Shown: positions 7,920 to 15,632 of the stretch, one piece after another | Layout of the letters: every line of letters begins with the position of its first letter | How positions within the stretch are numbered: position 1 is the stretch's first letter | Assembly: GCA_035513175.1 (NCBI GenBank) | Contig: DATKCN010000232.1 | Span: forward strand, 1 to 24,184 | Length of the DNA stretch: 24,184 nt | DNA from: DATKCN01 sp035513175 | GTDB lineage: Bacteria; Chloroflexota; Chloroflexia; Thermomicrobiales; CFX8 | Direction of reading: 5' to 3' | Position numbers and translations under genes: made by a program | The notes under the pieces: model-generated | What the model was told of the DNA's origin: nothing | Seen by the model: only the letters and a program-made list of their open reading frames with translations | The model's database searches: none

Positions 7920-9392
7920 CTACTCGCGCTCGATCACCGTCTCCCAGGCGAGCGCGACGAGGTAGCGCGTCATCGTGACGATCGTGTTCAGGTCGACCGA
8001 TTCGTTGATGTTGTGCGCGCCCGACTTGCTGGGATCGGCGTCCGGATGGGCGGCCATGAACCCATACGCGACATTTCCGAGCGGCCGCACGAAGCTTGAA
8101 TCGGTGAAGCCGACCGTGATGCCCGGCACGAACTGCAGATCGTCACGTCCGACGGCCACGCGTGTGGCGGTCATCACGTGGTCGACCAGCTCACTGTCCC
8201 AGGTGGACGCGCTGGCGGGCGAGGTCTCGATAACCTCAACCTTGACGCCGCTGACGTCGCTCAGCATCGTCTCGATCTCGTTGCGGACGTAGCCGATGTC
8301 CTGATGCGGCAGCGAGCGCACGTCACAGGTGATCAGACAGGTTTCGGCCACGCTGTTCGACTTCACCCCGGCGTTGATCATCGTGGCCACCAGCGTCATG
8401 CGGCTGGCGGCCCGCAGGTACGAGCCGAGCGTCTCATCCGTCTCGTTCAGCGTCTGGATGATGGCGTCGATGTTCTCGGCGGTCACCGGCTCGGTGATGC
8501 CCGCCAGCGTGTCGAGATGCTGGAAGGCCTCGATGTCGACTGAAACGTCCGACTCATAGTTGCGGATGCGCCGGATCACCTCTTCCGCCTTGTAGATCGC
8601 GTTGTCGGCCAGCCACGGCCGGGAGGCGTGGAAGCCCCTGCCGGTGACGTGGATGTGGATCTCCATCCGACCCTTTTCGCCAGTGTTAATCGGGTAGATA
8701 AGGGCGCCGTCGCGCTTGATGGCGAAGCCGCCGCCCTCGTTCACGGCGAAGTCCGCCGCCATCAGCTCCGGGTAGTGCTGAGTCATCCAGCCGAAGCCGT
8801 AGGCGCCGCCTGACTCCTCGTCGGCGCAGGCGGCGAAGGCCAGTTCGCCCTTGAGCGTCACGCCCGCGCGCTTCAGGATCGCCAGCGTCATCGCCTCAGC
8901 GGCCACGGTCGACTTCATGTCCGATGAGCCGCGGCCCCAGAGACGCCCCTCGGCGATCTCTCCGCCGAACGGCTCGTGCATCCACTGCGACGGATCCTCG
9001 ACCGGCACGACATCGAGGTGCGACATCAGCAGCAGGCGCGGGCGGGCTCCCTGCCGGCCGAGCGCCGCGAACACACTGCCGCGGTTCTCGCCGGGCACGA
9101 ATACGCGCGCCTCGATGCCATCGCGCGCCAGCCAATCGCGCAACAGCTCGGCGGCCGGCAGCTCGTCGCCGGTGCGGACGGCGCCGGAGGCGTCGTACGC
9201 GGCAATCGGCTCAGGATAGGGCTCGCCGGGACCGGGCTTGCCGGTCGGCGGCCAGGGCGGCTCGGCATTGCGCCCGGTGTTGACCGACGGGATCCGCACA
9301 AGCGCTTGCGTCAGCTCGATCACCTCGTCGCGGGCCTCGTCCACCATCTCCAACAAGCGTGCGAGCGTCGTCACGGCCTCCACCTCTCTCAT
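7920..9392 (-). CDS. M20-family metallopeptidase (ArgE/DapE/ACY1-like)
   Basis: 490 residues from ATG 9392. The di-zinc site of M20 enzymes is complete: SHLDVVP (H and catalytic D), GRGSSDMKS (bridging D), ADEESGG (catalytic E and ligand E), VNEGGGF in the usual position, and the late histidine in SGAHNINESVDL. A dimerisation/lid domain interrupts the catalytic domain in the middle, around GEKGRMEIHIHVTGRGFHAS. It should hydrolyse an amide bond in a peptide, N-acyl amino acid or similar small substrate in the cytosol; the exact substrate is not readable. The frame runs up to 9518, but that extension is basic and cysteine-bearing and unlike the family. No strong Shine-Dalgarno precedes 9392, and a GTG at 9383 or 9374 remains possible. 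The 189-base upstream gap suggests its own promoter. Confidence 0.92.
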   Translation of the reverse strand: MREVEAVTTLARLLEMVDEARDEVIELTQALVRIPSVNTGRNAEPPWPPTGKPGPGEPYPEPIAAYDASGAVRTGDELPAAELLRDWLARDGIEARVFVPGENRGSVFAALGRQGARPRLLLMSHLDVVPVEDPSQWMHEPFGGEIAEGRLWGRGSSDMKSTVAAEAMTLAILKRAGVTLKGELAFAACADEESGGAYGFGWMTQHYPELMAADFAVNEGGGFAIKRDGALIYPINTGEKGRMEIHIHVTGRGFHASRPWLADNAIYKAEEVIRRIRNYESDVSVDIEAFQHLDTLAGITEPVTAENIDAIIQTLNETDETLGSYLRAASRMTLVATMINAGVKSNSVAETCLITCDVRSLPHQDIGYVRNEIETMLSDVSGVKVEVIETSPASASTWDSELVDHVMTATRVAVGRDDLQFVPGITVGFTDSSFVRPLGNVAYGFMAAHPDADPSKSGAHNINESVDLNTIVTMTRYLVALAWETVIERE

Positions 9393-9581
9393 TCCGAACA
9401 CCGCGCGCCACTTTAGAGATGTTTGGCCGGCGGCGCAAGCGCACGACCGGTAGTTACGGCATGTTTTCCGCGACGCGTCCTCATCGGAACGTGAACGACC
9501 GCGGCGCGGCAGCGTCATGCGCGTGGCGCTGTCGTCGCTCGACGATAGCAGCGGAGTGAACGGGCGATCGGCAGCCGCGAG

Positions 9582-10280
9582 CTAGCTCGACGCCGGAGCG
9601 CGTCCAATCTCGACCTGATAGGCAGCCTCGCTGCCGATCCACGTCTCCCCGTCGGCGTAAGCTTCCTTCTTCCAGACCGGCACGATCTGCTTGATGCGCT
9701 CGATCGCGTAGGCGGCGGAGGCGAAGACGGCGTCCCGGTGAGCGGACGAGACGGCGATGACGACGCTGGCCTCCCCCGGATAGAGCTGGCCGGTGCGGTG
9801 CTCGATGGCGACCGCCAGCACCGGCCAGCGCTCCCGCATCTCGTCGCCGATCCGCGCCAGCATCTTCTCCGCCGCTTCGGCGTAGGCCTCATAATCGAGC
9901 CACAGCACGGCGCGGCCGCGCGCGTTGTCGCGCACCGTGCCGACGAACGTCACGACCGCCCCGGCATCGCGCCGTTCGACATGCCGCGTGACCTGCGCCG
10001 CGTCGAGCTGCTCGTCCGTCACGCGGTAATGTCCGGCGCCGCCGGACACGGGCGGGATGAACGCGATCTCGTCACCGTCTGCCAGCGGCTCGCCAGCGTC
10101 GACGTACTCCTGATTGCGCATGACCATCGATGTTCGAAACAGTGGCGCGATGTCCGCGAACTCGGCGCCTACCCAAGCGAGCGCGTCAGCGACATTACTG
10201 CCTGACGGCAGCTCGATCACGCGCTCGGACTCCCCGATGCGCTCGCGCACGATGGCGAAAAACCGCAATGTCACCTTCAT
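9582..10280 (-). CDS. moaX: Fused molybdopterin synthase, MoaD-MoaE (MoaX type)
   Basis: 232 residues. Residues 1-81 are a MoaD ubiquitin-like sulfur carrier (MKVTLRFFAIVRERIGES at the start; DEIAFIPPVSGG at 70-81). Residues from about 84 to the end are MoaE, with VVTFVGTVRDNARG, LDYEAY, AIEHRTGQLYPGE, VSSAHRDAVF and the catalytic-lysine segment VPVWKKEAY (K204/K205). Together they convert cyclic pyranopterin monophosphate to molybdopterin. In normal MoaD the Gly-Gly is the free C terminus that carries the thiocarboxylate; here it is internal (G80-G81) and followed directly by AGHYRVTD. Mycobacterial MoaX is known to be cleaved at this place, and the same is inferred here. An upstream in-frame TTG (10298) has no better ribosome site, so ATG 10280 is used. 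The receiver gene ends 88 bases upstream. Confidence 0.92.
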   Translation of the reverse strand: MKVTLRFFAIVRERIGESERVIELPSGSNVADALAWVGAEFADIAPLFRTSMVMRNQEYVDAGEPLADGDEIAFIPPVSGGAGHYRVTDEQLDAAQVTRHVERRDAGAVVTFVGTVRDNARGRAVLWLDYEAYAEAAEKMLARIGDEMRERWPVLAVAIEHRTGQLYPGEASVVIAVSSAHRDAVFASAAYAIERIKQIVPVWKKEAYADGETWIGSEAAYQVEIGRAPASS

Positions 10281-10368
10281 ACCAGAGCATCCAATCAAGC
10301 AGGTGGACGGATCGCGTCTGGTCGAATCTTACGGCAACGGCAGAGGCAGGGGCGGGGAGCAGCCGCGG

Positions 10369-10749
10369 TCAGCGGGACTCGGCCGGGCTGACGGCCGGCG
10401 CGGCAATCAGGTCGAGCAGGTCGAGCAGGTTGAACGGCTTGGGGAGCACCTCGCTGACCTTGAGCGACCTCGCGACGCGCAGCTGCCGCTCGTCGGCGGA
10501 CATGGCGATGACACGGATCGAGCGGGTGCGCGGGTTGTCGCGCAGCAGCCGCAGGACGGACGCGCCGTCGACCGCGGGCAGCATCATGTCGAGCAGGATG
10601 AGGTCCGGGCGTTCCTGCGTCGCCAGCGCGACGGCTTGGCCGCCGTCCGCGACGGCGATCGGCTCGAAGCCCTCGCCGGTCAGAAAATCGACGATGAGAT
10701 CGCGGATTATTGGCTCGTCTTCGACGACAAGTATCTTGAGAGTTCCCAC
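10369..10749 (-). CDS. Stand-alone CheY-like response regulator receiver protein
   Basis: 126 residues and a single REC domain with no output domain. Visible: KILVVEDEP (acidic pair), LILLDMMLP with the phosphoacceptor Asp near residue 51, VIAMSA (switch Ser/Thr position) and LPKPF (invariant Lys). It probably relays phosphate or binds a partner; no histidine kinase is in the window. The GTG start at 10749 is preferred: AGAGG lies nine bases upstream. The longer frame to ATG 10851 would place the coding start on top of an excellent promoter, and its extra 34 residues resemble no REC N terminus. The moaX gene follows after 88 bases and may share its transcript. Translation ends with a short non-conserved tail after three in-frame Leu-Asp-type repeats. 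Confidence 0.9.
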   Translation of the reverse strand: MGTLKILVVEDEPIIRDLIVDFLTGEGFEPIAVADGGQAVALATQERPDLILLDMMLPAVDGASVLRLLRDNPRTRSIRVIAMSADERQLRVARSLKVSEVLPKPFNLLDLLDLIAAPAVSPAESR

Positions 10750-10811
10750 AAGCGAGCGCCTCTGCCCGACCAATCGAAATAGCTGTGCCCGCCTCCAACA
10801 GTCGAGCGGTA

Positions 10812-10836
10812 CTGTACGTACACTCCGATCGTACAG
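10812..10836. promoter_or_regulatory. Inverted repeat overlapping the receiver-gene promoter, candidate operator
   Basis: CTGTACG (10812-10818) and CGTACAG (10830-10836) form a perfect inverted repeat with an 11-base spacer. The left arm also lies inside a separate perfect 10-base palindrome, TGTACGTACA (10813-10822). Together they cover the -10 box and the likely transcription start of the minus-strand promoter, the classic place for a repressor site. The binding protein is unknown. Confidence 0.5.
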
Positions 10837-10856
10837 CACGTCGATTGCCATGTCAA
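10828..10856 (-). promoter_or_regulatory. Near-consensus sigma70 promoter of the response-regulator gene
   Basis: On the minus strand a perfect TTGACA (10856-10851) is followed by exactly 17 bases and TACGAT (10833-10828, four of six to consensus). Predicted transcription start is near 10821, leaving a leader of about 70 bases before the GTG at 10749. This is the best promoter seen by eye in the window. Confidence 0.65.
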
Positions 10857-10929
10857 TCGTTATGGGCCGCTTGAAGGGGACGCAGGCGTCCGCGGGCGGC
10901 CTCCTGGCGCCGCGCGGGGCAACGCGAAT

Positions 10930-11430
10930 TCACGCCGGGCGCTGGTGACCGGCGACGCTATCGCGCTCTACCAGCTCGCTGAGGACGCCCGCGCAGGCGC
11001 GCGGGTGGACGAACGCGACCAGCCAGCCGTGCAGCCCAACGCGTGGCGCCCGGTCGATCAGCTCGACGCCGTCCGCGTCCAGCGCGCGCAACGTGCCGGC
11101 CAGGTCGTCGACCAGGTAGGCGATGTGGTGAAAGCCCGGGCCACGCTTCTGGAGGTATGACCCGATTGGCGAGTCTCGCTCGACCGGCGCGAGGATCTCG
11201 ATCCAGCTCTCGCCGGCCCGCAGCGCGGCGATGTCGACGTTCTGCTCGGCAACGCGGGTGACCTCGCCACCCGCGAAGCCCAGCGCCCGGTAGGCGGCCA
11301 CGGCGGCTGCGATGTCCTCGACGACGATCCCGATGTGGTGGATCGGCCCCGGCGGCGCGAAAGCCGCCGGGGTTGTCCCCGAGATGCCGTCAACGTGAGG
11401 TCGCGGTGCGTCTGACTGGGACATTGGCAA
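10930..11430 (-). CDS. mce: Methylmalonyl-CoA epimerase (VOC/glyoxalase fold)
   Basis: 166 residues. Two beta-alpha-beta-beta-beta modules of the VOC superfamily are visible: PIHHIGIVVEDIAAAVAAY with the first metal histidine, and GFHHIAYLVDDLAGTL with the second; the closing LSELVER supplies the usual late glutamate. SPIGSYLQKRGPGFHHIA and VAFVHPRACAGVLSELVE are close to methylmalonyl-CoA epimerase signatures. It should interconvert (2R)- and (2S)-methylmalonyl-CoA in the propionate/B12-mutase pathway; no mutase gene is in the window. A TTG at 11430 is chosen because GAGGAG lies nine bases upstream; ATG 11424 is the alternative but has 15-base spacing. Either way the gene begins inside minE and overlaps it by about 35-41 bases, so it is probably translated from the min transcript. 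A different VOC dioxygenase or lyase is less likely. Confidence 0.85.
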   Translation of the reverse strand: MPMSQSDAPRPHVDGISGTTPAAFAPPGPIHHIGIVVEDIAAAVAAYRALGFAGGEVTRVAEQNVDIAALRAGESWIEILAPVERDSPIGSYLQKRGPGFHHIAYLVDDLAGTLRALDADGVELIDRAPRVGLHGWLVAFVHPRACAGVLSELVERDSVAGHQRPA

Positions 11431-11659
11431 CCAGGTTGTCTCCTCGACCCGAGCGGGTCACACTGATCTGCAGCGCGTCGACATCGACATCGAGGTGACG
11501 CGACAGCACGGCGCTGATGTCGCGCCGGATGGCGTCCATCACGTCCGGCGTGAGCTTGACGTGATCCTGCACGAGCACCTCGACCAGCCGTTGCTTGGCT
11601 ACCGAGGCGCTTGACGATGCGGCCGGCTTGCGGCCCAGCAAGGTATCGATCCAGTTCAC
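11390..11659 (-). CDS. minE: Cell division topological specificity factor MinE
   Basis: 89 residues, normal for MinE. The N terminus MNWIDTLLGRK is the membrane-targeting helix, followed by the MinD-contact region (AKQRLVEVLVQDHVKLTPDV) and the C-terminal topological domain DISAVLSRHLDVDVDALQIS ending LVANVPV. It stimulates MinD ATPase and drives its release from the membrane, restricting the inhibitor to the poles. Start is a GTG at 11659 with AAGGGG seven bases upstream. minD ends 11 bases upstream, and the epimerase gene starts within its 3' end. Its presence implies a MinCDE system with MinE rather than a DivIVA/MinJ type. Confidence 0.93.
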   Translation of the reverse strand: MNWIDTLLGRKPAASSSASVAKQRLVEVLVQDHVKLTPDVMDAIRRDISAVLSRHLDVDVDALQISVTRSGRGDNLVANVPVRRTATSR

Positions 11660-11670
11660 GTGGCCGCCCC

Positions 11671-12552
11671 TTATCGAGCTGGCGCGGCGGCGCGCTGCGC
11701 CGGCCCGCCGATGCCGAACGCCCGCAGCATGCGCTGCAAGGCGTTGCCGTCCGCCTCCAGTGCCATCAATGGCACGTCATGTCCGGTCAGGCGCAGGGCG
11801 ATGTTGCGAAAGCCCTGACCTGCCCGCGACGACGGGTCCAGCGCGGCAGGTTCGCCGCGGTTGGTCGACATCACGATCGTCTCGTCGTGCGGGACGATGC
11901 CGAGCACCTCGATCGCCAGAATGTCGGTCACGTCATCCAGGCTCATCATGTCCCCGCGCTTGACCATGTTCGGGTCGAGCCGGTTGAGGACCAGTCTCGG
12001 GATCGGCAGCTCCGCCGCCTCGACCAGCCCGATGATGCGGTCCGCGTCGCGCACCGACGAGACCTCCGGATTGGTGATGACGACGACCTCGTCCGCCCCG
12101 ACGATCGAGTTGCGGAAGCCGTGCTCGATGCCGGCCGGGGAGTCGATCAGCACGTAGTCGTAGCTCTCGCGCAGCTCCTTGCACAGCGCGATCATCTGCT
12201 GCGGGGAGACCGCTTCCTTCTCGCGCGTCTGTGCGGAAGGAATCAGGTGCAGGTTCGGCAGCCGCTTGTCCCGAATCATCGCCTGCCGCAAGCGACAGGT
12301 TCCCTCGATCACGTCGACCAGATCGTAAACGATCCGGTTCTCGAGACCGAGCACGATGTCGAGGTTGCGCAACCCGATGTCGGCGTCGATCAGCACGACC
12401 GACTTGCCCTGCTTGGCGAGCGCAGCGCCGATGTTCGCGGTCGCGGTGGTCTTGCCGACGCCCCCCTTCCCGGACGTGATCGTAATCACGCGTCCGGCGA
12501 TCGCCTTCGTCTGCCGAGGATCGACCTCGACAGCTTCGATGGTGTCTACCAC
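11671..12552 (-). CDS. minD: Septum site-determining ATPase MinD
   Basis: 293 residues. The deviant Walker A is SGKGGVGKTTATANIG with K29 and K34, followed by DADIGLRNLDIVLGLENR, VLIDSPAGIEHGF (Walker B region), NPEVSSVRDADRIIG and LVLNRLDP, all classic MinD. The C terminus NALQRMLRAFGIGG is the amphipathic membrane-targeting helix, with a short Ala/Pro/Arg tail beyond it. MinD binds the membrane when ATP-bound, recruits MinC and is displaced by MinE. It carries about 18 extra residues before the first strand (MVDTIEAVEVDPRQTKAIAG). Start is a GTG at 12552 preceded by GGGGGA at close spacing. It lies between minC (48 bases upstream) and minE (11 bases downstream). Confidence 0.96.
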   Translation of the reverse strand: MVDTIEAVEVDPRQTKAIAGRVITITSGKGGVGKTTATANIGAALAKQGKSVVLIDADIGLRNLDIVLGLENRIVYDLVDVIEGTCRLRQAMIRDKRLPNLHLIPSAQTREKEAVSPQQMIALCKELRESYDYVLIDSPAGIEHGFRNSIVGADEVVVITNPEVSSVRDADRIIGLVEAAELPIPRLVLNRLDPNMVKRGDMMSLDDVTDILAIEVLGIVPHDETIVMSTNRGEPAALDPSSRAGQGFRNIALRLTGHDVPLMALEADGNALQRMLRAFGIGGPAQRAAAPAR

Positions 12553-12600
12553 GGATTCCCCCGAATCCTGCAGCCGCCGCCAGCCTCGCCCTGACCCCGA

Positions 12601-13326
12601 CTAGCCTGCACGGCCCCGGCGCTCCAACCCGCGCCAGGGTTCCACCACAATCATGGCGTCCTGTATATATGCGCTGTGTGGCCCGTCGGCGGCTGCCTGC
12701 TTCCCGTCAGGCGGCCGCGCCACGATGGCGCCGATGCGGAGTTGCGTCGGCTGCAGGCGCAGCGCGCAGATGCGGACGGTGTCATCGCCGGTCGAGCCCG
12801 CGTGTACCGTCCCACGCAGCACCCCCCAGACGATGATGTCGCCCGCGGCGGAGACTTGCGCGCCGGGATTAACGTCGCCCAGGATGACAACATCGCCATC
12901 GCCGTGGATCGACGCGCCGGAGCGCAACGTCCGCTTCACGTAGAGGGCGCTGCGCTCGTCGGGCGGGGAGTCCGCAGCGCGGCGGGGCGCGGGCGCCCGA
13001 GAGTCGATCCTGACGGATGCCAGCCCCCATTCACGCAGCAGCGCGCGATGCTCGGGGCGCGCGACGGTAATGGACCGCGCCTCGATTCCCCGCTCACGCA
13101 GGACGTCGAGCAGGCAATTGATCTCACGCCGCTCCGGGTCACGTTCGCCGAGCGCAAGGTGAACGCTGGCGTCACGCAGGAAATCGCGAGTGGCGGCAAC
13201 CTCGTCGGTGAACTGGGAGATCAGCTCGTCTGACGACAGGTGGGCGGGCAATTGGATGTCGATGCCGTCGCGGGTTCCCCGCAGCCGAACGCGGCCGGAA
13301 GCTCTGTCGCTGTGTCCGTTGCTCAT
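12601..13326 (-). CDS. minC: Septum site-determining protein MinC
   Basis: 241 residues with the two MinC domains. The N-terminal FtsZ-inhibiting domain (about 10-115) starts VRLRGTRDGIDIQL and contains VHLALGERDPERREINCL. A linker rich in Pro/Arg/Asp follows (about 115-135). The C-terminal beta-helix has RTLRSGASIHGDGDVVILGD, NPGAQVSAAGDIIVWGVLRG and TVHAG, the standard dimerisation and MinD-binding face, and ends with an extension after LQPTQLRIGAIVARPP. It blocks FtsZ polymerisation away from midcell. The ATG at 13326 lies four bases after the mrdA stop with only a weak ribosome site (ACGGGAT), so coupling to mrdA translation is likely. Confidence 0.94.
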   Translation of the reverse strand: MSNGHSDRASGRVRLRGTRDGIDIQLPAHLSSDELISQFTDEVAATRDFLRDASVHLALGERDPERREINCLLDVLRERGIEARSITVARPEHRALLREWGLASVRIDSRAPAPRRAADSPPDERSALYVKRTLRSGASIHGDGDVVILGDVNPGAQVSAAGDIIVWGVLRGTVHAGSTGDDTVRICALRLQPTQLRIGAIVARPPDGKQAAADGPHSAYIQDAMIVVEPWRGLERRGRAG

Positions 13327-13330
13327 GAGG

Positions 13331-15619
13331 CTATCCCGTCGAACGGGCCGCGTCGCGGATGCCCGGCTCGTTGAAGTAGGCGTTGAGAATCTGGTTGGCT
13401 ATCGGCCCGGCGTAGGTCGAGCCCTCGTAGCCGCCGACAACCATCGTGACGACGGCGATCTCTGGACTATCGTACGGTCCGAAGGCGGCGAACCAGGCGT
13501 GACCGAGCGTGTAGCGGCCGTCCTCATCGACGTTGCCAAACTCCGCCGTGCCGCTCTTGCCGGCGATGACGACGTTCGGGACCGCGACCTTTCCGTAGCC
13601 GGTGCCTTTCGGCTCGGTGATTGTCCGCAACATGCCCTCGCGCACGACGTTCAGATGCTCGGGCTTGAGCCAGGGCACGTCGGGGTCGCTCGGCTTGCGG
13701 GTCAGATCGCGGATCAGGTGCGGCGCGAACTGGCGGACGACGCTGCCGTCCTCGGTCACGAGGTCCTTGATCAGGCGCGGGCGGTACAGCTTGCCGCCGT
13801 TGGCAAGGGCAACGATGCCGTTGAGCATCTGCAGCGGCGTGCAGAGCATGTGCCCCTGTCCGATCGAGACGTTGATCGTGTCGCCGATCGACCAGTGCTC
13901 CCGTAGGTCCGACTGGAACAGCCAGCGCGGGCTCGGGACCACGCCGTCGGACTCTCCAGCCAGCTCGATGCCGGTCGCCGTGCCAAAGCCGAAGCAGCCG
14001 CGCAGGTAGCGCTCGATCTGCTCGATGCCAAGCCCCTTGAAATAGTGGCGCTCCGGATCGTTCGGATTGTAGTAGTGCACGTAGTCCGCGCCGGGAACGT
14101 CTGGCTGCTGTCGCGGCGCGCCGACATTGTAGAAGTAGATGTCGCACGACTCCGCGATGCCGCGCAGCATGTCGACCTCGCCATGCCCGATGTCACGTTC
14201 CCAGCAGAGATAGTTGTTGCCCTGCGTCTCGTCCCACGTCCAGGGCACGCGAATATGCCCGAGACACTCGACCTTGTCCTCCGGCTTGAACAGCTCCTCC
14301 TGCAACGCGGCGGCGGCAAACAGCGGCTTGATCGTCGAGCCGGGCGGATACAGCCCGCCGATGGCGCGATCGAGCAACGGGTTGTACTCGTTTTCGAGGT
14401 AAGCGTCGTACTGCGCCTGGGAGATGCCGTCGACGAACAGCTGGTTGTCAAACGTCGGCAACGACGCCATCGCGAGGATGTCGCCGTTCTGGGGATTGAT
14501 CGCGATCGCCACGCCCGCGCCGGGCGGCTCTCGATCCTTGCTAATGGCGTCCTCGCGCGCGAAGTCGATGCCCGCCTGCAATGCGTCCTGCACGACCTGC
14601 TGAAACTCCCGCACGACTGTCAGGCGGGCGCTTAACCCATTTTCCGCCTCGCGGCGGCGTTCGAGCAGCTCCAGGCGCTCGACGCCGCTGTTGTCGACTT
14701 GAATCCAGCGCCCGCCTTTCGCGCCGCGCAGGTGCCGTTCGAGCGCCTGCTCGACGCCGCCCCGGCCAACGTAGTCGTCCTGATCGTAGAGCGGCGTGCC
14801 GGCCGGCGTCTGTTCCGCGTCGTACTCCGCTTCCGAGATCGGCCCGACATACCCGAGGATGTGCGAGAACGCCTGCCCACCACTGTACTGGCGGATCAAC
14901 TCGTCGTCATCCACGACGACGCCCGGCAGGTGGATCGTGTTGGAGGCGATCTCCAGCGCCAGTTCCCGCTCGACATCCCTCTTGACCAGCATCGGCTGAT
15001 CCGACGCGCCGTGGTTGGCCAGCGCGACGTCGAGCGCGTTCACCGCGTGCACGCCCGGCACATCAGCAAACTGCCGTTCCAGAGCCGGAGCGTCCTGCTG
15101 CGACACGTTCAGCTGCAACGCCTGCATCATGATGTCGGAACGGGAGAGCCGCGCCAGCAGGGTCGCCGTGTCCACCGTCATCAGCTTCGAGATGGCGTTC
15201 ACCACGGCGGCTTCCGACCCGACGGGAACGCGCGAGCGGTCGAGCACGAGCACCTGCTGCAATTGGAGCGTGTTCGCCAGCTGATCGAGGATGCGCTGGC
15301 GCTCGTCCGGATCCGCTGGCAGGAGGCTGCCGGTGACGCGCACCGACCAGACGCGCCGGTTCTCGGCGAGCGGTTTGCCGGTGCGGTCGGTAATGCGGCC
15401 CCGGGGCGCGCGAATGCGCTCGAAGCGCAGGATGTTCCCCTCCGCCACGCGCTGGAACGAGCCGCCCTCGGCGATCTGCATGTTCCACAGCTTGCCGCCC
15501 AGCGCCACGAAGCTGCCGGCAATCAACCCGCGCATGACGAACACGCGCCGGGAGATGCCACCGTCGACGCGCTCGTGCTCCTCGCGCCGCCGCCGTTCCC
15601 CCGGCTGGGCCATCTGCAT
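13331..15619 (-). CDS. mrdA: Penicillin-binding protein 2 (elongation-specific transpeptidase)
   Basis: 762 residues from ATG 15619 (GTG 15640 would add seven and overlap mreD). A basic cytosolic N terminus is followed by one membrane helix (about 25-46, VFVMRGLIAGSFVALGGKLW), a pedestal/dimerisation region beginning APRGRITDRTGKPLAENR, and a transpeptidase domain with S428-TIK, SCD at 491-493 (the S-x-D form seen in PBP2) and KSGTAE at 688. It cross-links lateral-wall peptidoglycan in the rod complex. It is longer than the roughly 630 residues of enterobacterial PBP2, largely from an expanded middle region and a tyrosine/proline-rich insert around residues 503-530. The GHGEVDM and ESCD stretches before and at the active site match positions that form a zinc site in some PBP2 proteins; this is suggestive only. 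minC follows after four bases. Confidence 0.93.
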   Translation of the reverse strand: MQMAQPGERRRREEHERVDGGISRRVFVMRGLIAGSFVALGGKLWNMQIAEGGSFQRVAEGNILRFERIRAPRGRITDRTGKPLAENRRVWSVRVTGSLLPADPDERQRILDQLANTLQLQQVLVLDRSRVPVGSEAAVVNAISKLMTVDTATLLARLSRSDIMMQALQLNVSQQDAPALERQFADVPGVHAVNALDVALANHGASDQPMLVKRDVERELALEIASNTIHLPGVVVDDDELIRQYSGGQAFSHILGYVGPISEAEYDAEQTPAGTPLYDQDDYVGRGGVEQALERHLRGAKGGRWIQVDNSGVERLELLERRREAENGLSARLTVVREFQQVVQDALQAGIDFAREDAISKDREPPGAGVAIAINPQNGDILAMASLPTFDNQLFVDGISQAQYDAYLENEYNPLLDRAIGGLYPPGSTIKPLFAAAALQEELFKPEDKVECLGHIRVPWTWDETQGNNYLCWERDIGHGEVDMLRGIAESCDIYFYNVGAPRQQPDVPGADYVHYYNPNDPERHYFKGLGIEQIERYLRGCFGFGTATGIELAGESDGVVPSPRWLFQSDLREHWSIGDTINVSIGQGHMLCTPLQMLNGIVALANGGKLYRPRLIKDLVTEDGSVVRQFAPHLIRDLTRKPSDPDVPWLKPEHLNVVREGMLRTITEPKGTGYGKVAVPNVVIAGKSGTAEFGNVDEDGRYTLGHAWFAAFGPYDSPEIAVVTMVVGGYEGSTYAGPIANQILNAYFNEPGIRDAARSTG

Positions 15620-15632
15620 GCGGCCCCGCCGC

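Noticed and set aside
10408..10434. Three tandem 9-base units (CAGGTCGAG type) in the receiver gene
   Set aside because: They are in frame and encode the Leu-Asp-rich final helix of the REC domain; too short and too well explained by coding to be a regulatory repeat.
10750..10851. N-terminal extension of the receiver gene to ATG 10851
   Set aside because: The extension overlaps the TTGACA-N17-TACGAT promoter and the palindromes, and its sequence does not look like any REC N terminus; GTG 10749 has a good ribosome site.
10857..10929. Possible terminator after the epimerase gene (GGACGC/GCGTCC around 10878-10891)
   Set aside because: The stem is only 5-6 base pairs with a 2-4 base loop and no T-run follows; not strong enough to call.
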